A DNA stretch of 64,000 bases from Oceanihabitans sediminis (GCF_003337215.1 NZ_QPIG01000001.1:186001-250000); one strand, 5' to 3'. Positions 17,842-25,991 are shown, counted from the first letter of the stretch. Numbers and translations: made by a program. Notes: generated by a model from the letters alone, not told the origin.

Positions 17842-17880
17842 AAAAAAAAAGACTTCATTAACAATCAAGCCAATGAAGTC
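17842..17880 (-). terminator. pdhB terminator whose T-run abuts the DUF5686 start codon
   Basis: GACTTCATT (17851-17859) and AATGAAGTC (17872-17880) form a 9-bp stem with 12-nt loop. On the minus strand nine T follow immediately and then ATGGGTATG begins the DUF5686 protein. Confidence 0.85.
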
Positions 17881-17908
17881 TAATAATAATAAAAATATTA
17901 GTTTTATT

Positions 17909-18886
17909 TTATTTATACATCACTTTTTTGACTGCGTTAATAACATCGGTACTATTTGGTAACCATTCTGCTAGTAAAACTGGCGAATAAGGTGCAGGTG
18001 TATCTGCAGTATTAATTTTAATAATTGGAGCATCTAAATAATCGAATGCTTGCGATTGTACTTGATATGTAATTTCTGTAGCAACATTTCCAAATGGCCA
18101 TGCTTCTTCTAAAATTACTAATCTGTTTGTTTTCTTAACAGAATTTAAAATGGTCTCGTGATCCATTGGTCTTACTGTACGTAAATCGATAATCTCACAA
18201 GAAATTCCTTCTTTTTCTAATTCTTCTGCTGCTTTGTAAGCTTCTTTAATAATCTTACCAAAAGAAACGATAGTTACATCTGTACCTTCTCTTTTTATAT
18301 CTGCAACACCTATTGGAATCACGTATTCTCCTTCAGGAACTTCTCCTTTGTCCCCGTACATTTGCTCACTTTCCATAAAGATAACTGGATCATCATCACG
18401 AATAGCAGCTTTCAATAAACCTTTAGCATCGTAAGGATTAGAAGGAACAATCACTTTTAAACCTGGTGTATTAGCATACCAGCTTTCAAAAGCTTGCGAG
18501 TGTGTTGCTGCTAATTGTCCTGCAGAACCTGTTGGCCCACGAAAAACAATAGGACATTTAAACTGCCCTCCAGACATTTGTCTAATCTTAGCTGCGTTGT
18601 TTATAATTTGATCAATCCCAACTAATGAGAAGTTAAATGTCATAAATTCCACAATAGGTCTGTTTCCTGTCATAGTAGATCCTACTGCTATACCTGCAAA
18701 ACCAAGCTCTGCAATTGGAGTATCTATTACACGTTTCGGACCAAATTCATCCAACATTCCTTTACTAGCCTTATATGCTCCGTTATATTCAGCAACTTCT
18801 TCTCCCATTAAATAAATGCTCTCATCTCTGCGCATTTCTTCACTCATTGCTTCACAAATAGCTTCTCTAAATTGTATTGTTTTCAT
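17909..18886 (-). CDS. pdhB: Pyruvate dehydrogenase E1 component, beta subunit
   Basis: A 325-residue transketolase-like beta subunit of the heterotetrameric E1 of pyruvate dehydrogenase. Recognisable parts are the N-terminal MGEEVAEYNGAYKAS, the RVIDTPIAELGFAG segment, FRGPTGSAGQLAATHSQ and the C-terminal PAPYSP. With the alpha subunit and thiamine diphosphate it decarboxylates pyruvate and loads lipoyl-E2. The alpha, E2 and E3 genes are not adjacent. A branched-chain 2-oxo acid E1 beta is a less likely alternative, given the close match to PdhB. It is divergent from etfB. Confidence 0.92.
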   Translation of the reverse strand: MKTIQFREAICEAMSEEMRRDESIYLMGEEVAEYNGAYKASKGMLDEFGPKRVIDTPIAELGFAGIAVGSTMTGNRPIVEFMTFNFSLVGIDQIINNAAKIRQMSGGQFKCPIVFRGPTGSAGQLAATHSQAFESWYANTPGLKVIVPSNPYDAKGLLKAAIRDDDPVIFMESEQMYGDKGEVPEGEYVIPIGVADIKREGTDVTIVSFGKIIKEAYKAAEELEKEGISCEIIDLRTVRPMDHETILNSVKKTNRLVILEEAWPFGNVATEITYQVQSQAFDYLDAPIIKINTADTPAPYSPVLLAEWLPNSTDVINAVKKVMYK

Positions 18887-18987
18887 TCCTAATTAATGTC
18901 TTCAAAACTGAAGAACTTTTTTAGTTAATAATAAAGACAACAAAAATAGCAATAAAAGGAAAACTTTCTCTATAAGATTTGTTTAAA

Positions 18988-19011
18988 ATTTACTATGCGC
19001 GCATAGTAAAT
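18988..19011. promoter_or_regulatory. Perfect 24-bp palindrome between pdhB and etfB: candidate operator
   Basis: Half-site ATTTACTATGCG is followed directly by its exact reverse complement CGCATAGTAAAT, with no spacer. No T-run follows, so it is not a terminator. It lies 125 bp before etfB and 102 bp before pdhB, in the divergent promoter region. Gapless palindromes of this size are typical of dimeric repressors of the TetR/MarR/GntR kinds; the factor is not identified. Confidence 0.65.
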
Positions 19012-19135
19012 AATCAAAATAAAATAATTAACTTCGTGGCTTGGAAAAAAGTCTAGAATTTTACCACATAAATTCAGGAGAGAATTTAGGAAATTATAGT
19101 CTTTATAAATTTAACCTTAATTTAATTATAAGAAT

Positions 19136-19882
19136 ATGAAAATTTTAGTGTGTATCAGTCACGTTCCTGACACGACATCAAAAATTAATTTCACTGAAGG
19201 AGATACAAAATTCGACACTAACGGTGTTCAGTTTGTAATTAACCCAAATGATGAATTTGGTTTAACTCGCGCTATGTGGTTTAAAGAAAAACAAGGTGCA
19301 AGTGTAGATGTAGTAAATGTTGGAGGACCAGAAACAGAACCTACTTTAAGAAAAGCTTTAGCTATTGGTGCAGATACGGCAATTAGAGTAAATACAGAAG
19401 CTACAGATGGTTTTGCAGTTGCAAAACAACTAGCAAAAGTAATTGAAGATGGTGGATACGATTTAGTTATTGCTGGTCGTGAGTCTATTGATTATAATGG
19501 AGGAATGGTTCCTGGAATGATTGCAGGTTTAACAAACGCAAACTTTGTGAATAACTGTATCAACTTAGAAATTGACGGGACTAACGTTACTGCCACTAGA
19601 GAAATTGATGGTGGAAAAGAAACAGTGTCTACAACTTTACCTTTAGTTATAGGTGGACAAAAAGGACTTGTTGAAGAAAGCGACTTACGTATTCCTAACA
19701 TGAGAGGTATTATGATGGCTCGTAAAAAACCATTACAAGTTGTTGAGCCTGTAGCTGCAAATGCAGAAACTGCTTCTGTAAAGTTTGAAAAACCAGCTCC
19801 AAAAGGTGCAGTAAAACTTGTTGCTCCAGATAATTTAGATGAGTTAGTAAACTTACTTCACAACGAAGCTAAAGTAATATAA
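19136..19882 (+). CDS. etfB: Electron transfer flavoprotein, beta subunit
   Basis: A 248-residue ETF beta subunit, which with EtfA carries electrons from acyl-CoA and related dehydrogenases to the membrane ETF-quinone oxidoreductase. It starts MKILVCISHVPDTTSKI. The AMP-binding region GRESIDYNGGMVPGMIAG and the family signature near VEESDLRIPNMRGIMMARKKP are present. It is 75 bp upstream of etfA in the same orientation. The 24-bp palindrome in front suggests control by a specific regulator, perhaps tied to fatty acid or branched-chain amino acid catabolism. Confidence 0.96.
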   Translation: MKILVCISHVPDTTSKINFTEGDTKFDTNGVQFVINPNDEFGLTRAMWFKEKQGASVDVVNVGGPETEPTLRKALAIGADTAIRVNTEATDGFAVAKQLAKVIEDGGYDLVIAGRESIDYNGGMVPGMIAGLTNANFVNNCINLEIDGTNVTATREIDGGKETVSTTLPLVIGGQKGLVEESDLRIPNMRGIMMARKKPLQVVEPVAANAETASVKFEKPAPKGAVKLVAPDNLDELVNLLHNEAKVI

Positions 19883-19957
19883 ATCGCAATTTCAAATCGC
19901 AGTCGCCAATAATATTTAATTGGAAGTAGCCTTTTTGAAATTTAAAATTTAAAAAAT

Positions 19958-20917
19958 ATGTCAGTTTTAGTATATACAGAATCAGAACAAGGAAAATTAA
20001 AGAAAACAGCTTTAGAAGTAGCTTCTTACGCAAAAGCTGTTGCCAACCAACTAGGTACAACAGTAACTGCAGTAGCTATTAACGCTAACGATACTAGTGA
20101 ACTTGGAAAGTATGGTGTAGATAAAGTTTTAAATGTAACAAATGCAGGTTTAGATGCTTTTAATGCAAAAGCTTATGCAGATGTATTAAAACAAGCAGCA
20201 GAAAAAGAAGGATCAAAAGTAGTTATTGTAAGCTCAAGTGCAGACAGCAAATATTTAGCACCATTATTATCTGTTGGATTAGAAGCAGGATTTGCTTCAA
20301 ACGTGGTAGAGGCACCTTCAAGCACTTCGCCATTTACAGTAAAACGTACAGCTTTCACAAACAAAGCTTTCAACATGACAACTATTAATACCGATGTAAA
20401 ATTAGTTGCCGTATCAAATAACTCTTTCGGATTAGTAGAAAGCGAAGGATCAGCTACAGCTGAAGACTTCTCTCCTAGTATTCCAGAAATTAATGTAAAA
20501 GTAGAATCTGTAGATAAAGCAACAGATAAAGTAAGTATTGCAGATGCAGAAATCGTTGTTTCAGCTGGTCGTGGAATGAAAGGTCCAGAAAACTGGGGAA
20601 TGATTGAAGAACTTGCAGAAGTTCTTGGCGCAGCAACAGCTTGTTCTAAACCAGTAAGTGATTTAGGATGGAGACCTCATAGCGAACACGTAGGGCAAAC
20701 AGGAAAGCCTGTAGCTTCTAACTTATACATTGCTATTGGTATTTCTGGAGCTATCCAACATTTAGCAGGAATCAATGCAAGTAAAGTAAAAGTAGTTATC
20801 AATACAGACCCAGAAGCTCCTTTCTTTAAGGCAGCTGATTACGGTGTTGTTGGTGATGCTTTTGAAGTAGTACCTGCTTTAATCGAAAAATTAAAAGCTT
20901 TTAAAGCACAACAATAA
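19958..20917 (+). CDS. etfA: Electron transfer flavoprotein, alpha subunit
   Basis: A 319-residue ETF alpha subunit. The FAD-binding C-terminal domain is clear: GRGMKGPENWGM, LGWRPHSEHVGQTGKPVASNLYIAIGISGAIQHLAG and NTDPEAPFFKAADYGVVGD. The N-terminal domain matches EtfB in fold and forms the heterodimer interface. It is the second gene of the etfBA operon and is followed by a hairpin terminator at 20949. Length and motifs are normal, with no sign of an electron-bifurcating variant visible by eye. Confidence 0.97.
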   Translation: MSVLVYTESEQGKLKKTALEVASYAKAVANQLGTTVTAVAINANDTSELGKYGVDKVLNVTNAGLDAFNAKAYADVLKQAAEKEGSKVVIVSSSADSKYLAPLLSVGLEAGFASNVVEAPSSTSPFTVKRTAFTNKAFNMTTINTDVKLVAVSNNSFGLVESEGSATAEDFSPSIPEINVKVESVDKATDKVSIADAEIVVSAGRGMKGPENWGMIEELAEVLGAATACSKPVSDLGWRPHSEHVGQTGKPVASNLYIAIGISGAIQHLAGINASKVKVVINTDPEAPFFKAADYGVVGDAFEVVPALIEKLKAFKAQQ

Positions 20918-20948
20918 TTAATTTTTTATAAATTGTATTGGTAAAAAG

Positions 20949-20990
20949 GACTGTTTAAATTTTGTTTTGTCCTAATTTAAGCAGTCTTTT
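20949..20990 (+). terminator. Terminator after etfA
   Basis: GACTG-TTTAAATT pairs with AATTTAA-GCAGTC (one bulge), then four T and a T-rich stretch. It lies 31 bp after the etfA stop. Confidence 0.7.
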
Positions 20991-21002
20991 GTGTTTTAAA
21001 TT

Positions 21003-21617
21003 ATGAGTTTAGTTAAATTAAATATTAAAGGAATATCGTATAGCCAAACCCAAAATGGCGCATACGCCTTGATTTTAAATGAAGAAGACGGAGACAGAAA
21101 ACTCCCTATCGTCATTGGTGCTTTTGAAGCACAGTCTATTGCGATTGCTTTAGAAAAAGAAATTCGCCCACCTAGACCACTTACCCACGACTTATTTAAA
21201 AATTTTGCAGACAGGTTTGATATTACAGTCAAACAAGTAATCATTCATAAATTAGTAGATGGAGTTTTTTATTCTAGTCTAATTTGTGAACGCGACAAAA
21301 TCGAGGAAATTATTGATGCTAGAACTAGCGATGCTATAGCATTAGCACTTCGCTTTCAAGCTCCTATCTTCACTTATAAAAACATTTTAGACAAAGCTGG
21401 AATTTACTTAAAAGTAAACCCTGAAAAAGAAGACAAAGAAATAGAAGACGATGTCTTACTTGACGCTTTGGTTACTGAAGAAATTGAAACAGAATCTCCT
21501 AGCGATAGTTTCGCTAACAAATCCATAGAGGAACTGAATATCATGCTTGAAGAAGCAGTTGCTAATGAAGACTACGAAAAAGCAGCACATATTCGAGACG
21601 AGATCTCTAAACGATAA
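21003..21617 (+). CDS. DUF151 bifunctional nuclease family protein with C-terminal UvrB/UvrC motif
   Basis: A 204-residue protein. Residues about 1-135 are the DUF151 domain (ILNEEDGDRKLPIVIGAFEAQSIAIALE, then ARTSDAIALALRFQAPIFT), related to the plant bifunctional DNase/RNase BBD. The last ~35 residues (IEELNIMLEEAVANEDYEKAAHIRDEI) are a UVR motif like those mediating UvrB-UvrC contact. It presumably acts on nucleic acid in stress or repair, but activity in bacteria is hardly characterised. The next gene, a nucleoside transporter, begins 9 bp downstream, suggesting a shared transcript that could link nucleic acid degradation and nucleoside uptake. Confidence 0.9.
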   Translation: MSLVKLNIKGISYSQTQNGAYALILNEEDGDRKLPIVIGAFEAQSIAIALEKEIRPPRPLTHDLFKNFADRFDITVKQVIIHKLVDGVFYSSLICERDKIEEIIDARTSDAIALALRFQAPIFTYKNILDKAGIYLKVNPEKEDKEIEDDVLLDALVTEEIETESPSDSFANKSIEELNIMLEEAVANEDYEKAAHIRDEISKR

Positions 21618-21626
21618 CCCATTACT

Positions 21627-23345
21627 ATGAAAAGAATATTACTAGCTATTACGGCTATTTTTTTTGGAATTTCTATAAGTACGGCTCAAGACCTTGAGAA
21701 AAAATGGATTGCAAACGACCAAAACAACATTTTTGAAACTTTAGAATTACGAGAAGGAGAGTTTAATGCCGATAATGCTTCAGGAGATTATTTACACCAA
21801 AATAAACTATTGGTTTTCTACTTCAATAAACCAACAGACTCTGTAAGTGATTATAAAATTAAAGAACACACGGATTCTACTTTAGTGTTTTCAGATAATA
21901 ATATAGTTTACCAGTTTACAGCTTCTCAAGAAACAGAAAAAGTTATTGCAGTAACAGACACAGCAGAAGCAAATAACACAAATGGAACTATCGTAGATAG
22001 TCAGGGATTTTCTTTTGAAAGTCTATGGAGAGGGATTTTAGGAATGATTTCTCTTATTATTTTATCTTTTCTTTTTAGTAAAAACCGCAGAGCAATTAAC
22101 TGGAAAACCGTTGGACTAGGGTTAGCTTTTCAACTTATTATTGCAATAGGAGTTTTAAAAGTAGATTTTATAAAAACTGGTTTCGAAATAATTGGAAAAG
22201 GTTTTATTTCTATTTTAGGATTCACCCAAGCAGGTAGTGAATTCCTCTTTGGTGGCATGTTAGATGTTACTTCCTTCGGGTTCATTTTTGCTTTTCAAGT
22301 ACTACCAACTATCATATTCTTTTCTGCTTTAACATCGGTGCTTTTCTACTTAGGAATCATCCAAAAAGTCGTAAAAGCTATGGGTATATTACTAACTAAA
22401 GTTTTAGGAATCTCAGGAGCTGAAAGCTTAAGTGTTGCGGGAAACATCTTTCTAGGGCAAACAGAAGCGCCTTTACTAATTAAGGCTTACCTAGAAAAAA
22501 TGAACAGATCCGAAATTCTACTAGTAATGATTGGTGGAATGGCTACAGTTGCAGGAGCTGTACTTGCAGCTTATATTGGTTTCTTAGGTGGTGATGATGA
22601 AGTGCTTCAACTATTTTACGCAAAACACTTATTAGCAGCATCGGTAATGGCTGCACCTGGAGCTATTGTTATTTCAAAAATATTATATCCACAAACAGAA
22701 GAAATCAATACAGATGTACGCGTTTCTTCAGATAAAATTGGTTCAAATTTCTTAGATGCTATAGCAAACGGAACAACAGAAGGTTTAAAACTTGCAGTAA
22801 ATGTAGGTGCAATGCTTCTTGTTTTTGTTGCTTTTATAGCAATGGTTAATGGGATTTTAGGTGGTGCTGCCAGTTTTGATGGCTTCACGATTGAAGCATT
22901 AAATATCGATTGGCATTTTACTTCTTTAAATGAAGTTATTGCGAATAATACACCTTATCAAAAATTCTCTTTAGAGTTTATTCTTGGTTACGTATTTGCT
23001 CCACTAATGTGGCTAATTGGAGTTGCAAAAGAAGATATGGCTTTAATGGGACAACTTTTAGGTATCAAGCTAGCTGCAAGTGAGTTTATAGGTTATATCC
23101 AGTTAGCAGATTTAAAAAATGCTGCAAGCGCAACACATTTAACTTATAACAAATCTATCATCATGGCAACTTATATGTTATGCGGATTTGCAAACTTTGC
23201 TTCTATTGGTATTCAAATAGGGGGAATTGGTTCTCTTGCTCCTGGACAACGTAAAACCTTATCGGAATTTGGTATAAAAGCATTAATTGGTGGTACAATA
23301 GCATCGCTAATGTCTGCTACCATCGCAGGTATGATAATAGGATAA
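21627..23345 (+). CDS. Concentrative nucleoside transporter (NupC/CNT) with extra N-terminal exported domain
   Basis: A 572-residue protein. Residues about 150-572 form a CNT nucleoside transporter core with several helices and the motifs GQTEAPLLIKAYLEKM and FANFASIGIQIGG, which bind nucleoside and Na+ or H+. Unlike the ~400-residue E. coli NupC, it begins with a signal peptide (MKRILLAITAIFFGISISTAQ). A ~110-residue domain with strands such as WIANDQNNIFETLELREG follows and would sit in the periplasm before the first helix. It lies 9 bp after the DUF151 gene and upstream of thyA, in a nucleotide-related neighbourhood. The role of the extra domain is unknown. Confidence 0.9.
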   Translation: MKRILLAITAIFFGISISTAQDLEKKWIANDQNNIFETLELREGEFNADNASGDYLHQNKLLVFYFNKPTDSVSDYKIKEHTDSTLVFSDNNIVYQFTASQETEKVIAVTDTAEANNTNGTIVDSQGFSFESLWRGILGMISLIILSFLFSKNRRAINWKTVGLGLAFQLIIAIGVLKVDFIKTGFEIIGKGFISILGFTQAGSEFLFGGMLDVTSFGFIFAFQVLPTIIFFSALTSVLFYLGIIQKVVKAMGILLTKVLGISGAESLSVAGNIFLGQTEAPLLIKAYLEKMNRSEILLVMIGGMATVAGAVLAAYIGFLGGDDEVLQLFYAKHLLAASVMAAPGAIVISKILYPQTEEINTDVRVSSDKIGSNFLDAIANGTTEGLKLAVNVGAMLLVFVAFIAMVNGILGGAASFDGFTIEALNIDWHFTSLNEVIANNTPYQKFSLEFILGYVFAPLMWLIGVAKEDMALMGQLLGIKLAASEFIGYIQLADLKNAASATHLTYNKSIIMATYMLCGFANFASIGIQIGGIGSLAPGQRKTLSEFGIKALIGGTIASLMSATIAGMIIG

Positions 23346-23348
23346 CAA

Positions 23349-23364
23349 ATTCCTATATAGGAAT
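23349..23364. repeat. 16-bp perfect palindrome just after the transporter stop
   Basis: ATTCCTATATAGGAAT, 3 bp past the stop codon and 20 bp before the terminator hairpin. It could be an RNA end structure or protein site; nothing more can be read. Confidence 0.4.
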
Positions 23365-23383
23365 CTTATTTATATATTAAATT

Positions 23384-23412
23384 AAAGCATCTTATTGATG
23401 CTTTTTTTTTAT
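23384..23412 (+). terminator. Terminator after the nucleoside transporter
   Basis: AAGCATC (23385-23391) and GATGCTT (23397-23403) form a 7-bp stem with a 5-nt loop, followed by eight T. Confidence 0.85.
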
Positions 23413-23495
23413 TTTAGCTTGTATATGAAACTGATAATATTTCAGCTTCTAATTGTATAATTTAAAGGTATTTCCATTTACACGGAAAGAGAAAC

Positions 23496-24320
23496 ATGAA
23501 ACAGTATTTAGATTTAGTAAAGCACGTTTTAGAAAACGGAAACGAAAAAGGAGATAGAACAGGAACAGGAACAAAAAGTGTTTTTGGTTACCAAATGCGT
23601 TTTGACTTAAGTGAAGGTTTCCCTATGGTTACCACAAAAAAACTACATTTAAAATCTATTATTCATGAACTACTTTGGTTTATAAAAGGAGATACAAATA
23701 TTAAATATCTAACCGAAAACGGCGTTCGTATTTGGAATGATTGGGCAGATGAAAATGGCGACTTAGGACCTGTTTATGGTCACCAATGGAGAAACTGGAA
23801 CAGCGATGAAATAGACCAAATCAAAGAAGTGATTCACGCCTTAAAAACAAACCCTAACAGTAGGAGAATGTTAGTTTCTGCTTGGAATCCTTCGGTTTTA
23901 CCAGACACATCTAAATCTTTTAGCGAAAACGTAGCAAACGGAAAAGCTGCACTTCCTCCTTGCCATGCTTTCTTTCAATTTTATGTAGCAAACGGGAAAT
24001 TATCTTGTCAATTATACCAACGTAGTGCCGACATATTTTTAGGTGTTCCGTTTAATATTGCGTCTTATGCTTTATTCACGATGATGATGGCACAGGTTTG
24101 TGGCTATGAAGCAGGAGATTTTATCCACACCTTCGGGGATGCACATATTTATAGCAATCACTATAAACAATTAGAACTGCAGCTAACAAGAGAGCCTAGA
24201 CCGCTACCGAAGATGAAAATTAATCCGGAAGTGAAAGATATTTTCGACTTTACTTTTGATGATTTTACCTTAGAAGACTACAATCCTCACCCACATATTA
24301 AAGGTACCGTTGCTGTATAA
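23496..24320 (+). CDS. thyA: Thymidylate synthase
   Basis: A 274-residue ThyA that methylates dUMP to dTMP using methylene-tetrahydrofolate, releasing dihydrofolate. The catalytic Cys is in [12 protein letters not shown]; the folate and dUMP contacts [17 protein letters not shown] and the C-terminal [11 protein letters not shown] are intact. Next to it is the gene for dihydrofolate reductase, which regenerates tetrahydrofolate, so this is a classic thymidylate-cycle cluster. A 69-codon gene lies between them. Confidence 0.98.
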   Translation: MKQYLDLVKHVLENGNEKGDRTGTGTKSVFGYQMRFDLSEGFPMVTTKKLHLKSIIHELLWFIKGDTNIKYLTENGVRIWNDWADENGDLGPVYGHQWRNWNSDEIDQIKEVIHALKTNPNSRRMLVSAWNPSVLPDTSKSFSENVANGKAALPPCHAFFQFYVANGKLSCQLYQRSADIFLGVPFNIASYALFTMMMAQVCGYEAGDFIHTFGDAHIYSNHYKQLELQLTREPRPLPKMKINPEVKDIFDFTFDDFTLEDYNPHPHIKGTVAV

Positions 24321-24335
24321 AACAGACCAAAACAC

Positions 24336-24545
24336 ATGAAAAGCATATATTTTTTAGCTCTTTTTCTATTTACTTTAGTTTCATTCTCACAGGAAGCAAC
24401 AACATCTGTAAAACCTATAGATGATGTAAATGAAGAGGAGACGGAAGCTGTTTCATTTGCAATAATAGAAAAAAAACTAGCCCAAATTCCCCCTCAACAA
24501 CCTTTACTTATAACTTTTAAAAGAATTATATTTACGTATAAATAG
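24336..24545 (+). CDS. Small secreted peptide between thyA and the DHFR gene, unknown
   Basis: A 69-codon gene beginning with a credible signal peptide, MKSIYFLALFLFTLVSFSQ, then an acidic linker (DDVNEEETEAVSFAIIEKK) and a short hydrophobic tail. The stretch EAVSFAIIE recalls the start of small TonB-like C-terminal domains in flavobacteria, but the YPGC segment that should follow is missing in all frames. It may therefore be a truncated relic or simply a short lineage-specific peptide. It is 15 bp after thyA and 5 bp before the next ATG, so it is inside the thyA transcript. Confidence 0.5.
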   Translation: MKSIYFLALFLFTLVSFSQEATTSVKPIDDVNEEETEAVSFAIIEKKLAQIPPQQPLLITFKRIIFTYK

Positions 24546-24550
24546 TAATC

Positions 24551-25459
24551 ATGTTCGGACTAAAAAAGAAAAAACCTCAAATAGATAAAGAGCAATTAGA
24601 GCTTATACAAAATGCACAGCGTAGAATAAAACAAAAAAAACGCCTGTACACGCATGTCATTATATTTTTGGTCTTTAGCTTACTACTCTACACTTTTAAT
24701 GTAGGACTTGGCTTTGCAAATGAATTTACTCTAGCAACTTTCCCATGGTCTGTGGTTATTATAGTATTTTGGTTTATTTTACTGTTTTGGCACACTATAA
24801 ACGTATTTATAATTAATAGGTTTATGGGGAAAGAATGGCAACAAAAGCAACTAGAAAAGCTTGTTAATAAGCAAGAAGATCGCATTGAAAAAATGAAAAA
24901 AGAGCTTAAAAAGGAAGCTCCTCTTGTTGCTAAAACTGAAATCTACAACCAAGAACTAGCATCAAAAAATCAAACGCTTACAATTATTGCTGCTGCTGGA
25001 GAAAATGATGCTATTGGTAAAGGCAATAAACTTATTTGGCACTTACGTAATGATTTAATTCGCTTTAAGAAACTTACTTCTGGTCACCACATTATTATGG
25101 GTAGAAAAACTTTTGAAAGTTTTCCTAAACCTTTACCTAACAGAACACATATTGTGATTTCTAGACAAGAGAACTACCAAGCCCCAGCTGGTGTAATTAT
25201 TGTGAACTCCCTAGAAAAAGCTATCGTAGCAGCAAAAAGTGATTCGCAACCTTTTATTATTGGTGGTGGCGAAATCTATAAACAAGCGATGCCTCTTGCC
25301 GATAAATTAGAAATAACTCGCGTTCACGAAAGTTTTGATGCAGACACTTTCTTCCCTAAAATAGATACTTCAGTTTGGAAAGAAACCAGCAAAACATTTC
25401 ATGGTAAAGACGAGGAGCATGATTACCCATTCACTTTCTTAACTTACGAGAGAAAGTAA
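24551..25459 (+). CDS. 2TM-domain / dihydrofolate reductase fusion (membrane-anchored DHFR)
   Basis: A 302-residue fusion. Residues 1-100 are a 2TM domain: a basic amphipathic start, helix about 34-52 (HVIIFLVFSLLLYTF), helix about 65-82 (WSVVIIVFWFILLFW), then RFMGKEW. Residues about 95-140 are a charged, probably coiled linker. Residues about 141-302 are a complete DHFR: TIIAAAGENDAIGKG, LIWHLRNDLIRFKKL with the substrate-binding Asp, IIMGRKTFES, and FIIGGGEIYKQAM. The enzyme reduces dihydrofolate with NADPH. In related genomes I remember the two parts as separate neighbouring genes; here one frame reads through, with no stop or start between them. It would tether DHFR to the inner membrane, facing the cytoplasm. 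Confidence 0.9.
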   Translation: MFGLKKKKPQIDKEQLELIQNAQRRIKQKKRLYTHVIIFLVFSLLLYTFNVGLGFANEFTLATFPWSVVIIVFWFILLFWHTINVFIINRFMGKEWQQKQLEKLVNKQEDRIEKMKKELKKEAPLVAKTEIYNQELASKNQTLTIIAAAGENDAIGKGNKLIWHLRNDLIRFKKLTSGHHIIMGRKTFESFPKPLPNRTHIVISRQENYQAPAGVIIVNSLEKAIVAAKSDSQPFIIGGGEIYKQAMPLADKLEITRVHESFDADTFFPKIDTSVWKETSKTFHGKDEEHDYPFTFLTYERK

Positions 25460-25461
25460 TT

Positions 25462-25959
25462 ATGCTTAAAATGCATAAGGCTAAATACGGCATATTTATT
25501 ATCCTATTTATGGTGTTTACTACTATAAATGCGCAAAGCCTTTATAAAACACCTTCGGGTAAAAAATACCATTTAAGCTCTTGCAGAATGGTGGAAAATG
25601 TCTCTAAAAAGCTTTCTAAAGAAGACATTTCAAAGTACAATCTCACTGCATGTAAAATATGTAAACCGCCACAAGTAGGTAATATTACAAGCAGAAATAG
25701 CTTTTATGCTTCAGATAAATCTGTAGGAAAGTCATCAACCACCCAATGCAAAGGAAAAACTAAAAAGGGCTCCAGATGTAAACATAAAACTAGCATTGCT
25801 AATGGCTATTGCTACCAACATACTAGTCAAAACAACACAAGTAATTCGTTTTATACTTCCCCAAAAATTTCTATTACAACATGCGGAGCAAGAACCAAAT
25901 CTGCTAGCTTGTGTAAACGAAAAACTAAAAACAATGCAAGGTGTTATCAACATTCATAA
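25462..25959 (+). CDS. Secreted Cys-rich protein with two DUF5763-like zinc-binding repeats
   Basis: A 165-residue protein starting MLKMHKAKYGIFIILFMVFTTINAQ, a signal peptide (start could also be Met4). Residues about 26-70 resemble an Ada-like metal-binding fold: YKTPSGKKYHLSSC followed by LTACKICKPP, giving a H/C set. Two similar modules follow, CKGKTKKGSRCKHKT...GYCYQH and CGARTKSASLCKRKT...ARCYQH, matching the small zinc-binding DUF5763 pattern CxxxTxxxxxCxxxTxxxxxCxxH. It is 2 bp after the DHFR fusion and so belongs to that transcript. An exported protein with metal-binding Cys/His modules is unusual; the function is unknown. Confidence 0.8.
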   Translation: MLKMHKAKYGIFIILFMVFTTINAQSLYKTPSGKKYHLSSCRMVENVSKKLSKEDISKYNLTACKICKPPQVGNITSRNSFYASDKSVGKSSTTQCKGKTKKGSRCKHKTSIANGYCYQHTSQNNTSNSFYTSPKISITTCGARTKSASLCKRKTKNNARCYQHS

Positions 25960-25991
25960 CAACCTGAAGCAATTTTAACTAAATTTGCGAC

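Noticed and set aside
17842-17868. ATG at 17868 as start of the DUF5686 protein
   Set aside because: It lies within the pdhB terminator stem and gives a non-signal-like MIVNEVFFF leader; the downstream Met gives a standard signal peptide.
18988-19011. The 24-bp palindrome read as a terminator
   Set aside because: No loop, no T-run on either side, and it sits between divergent gene starts rather than after a gene.
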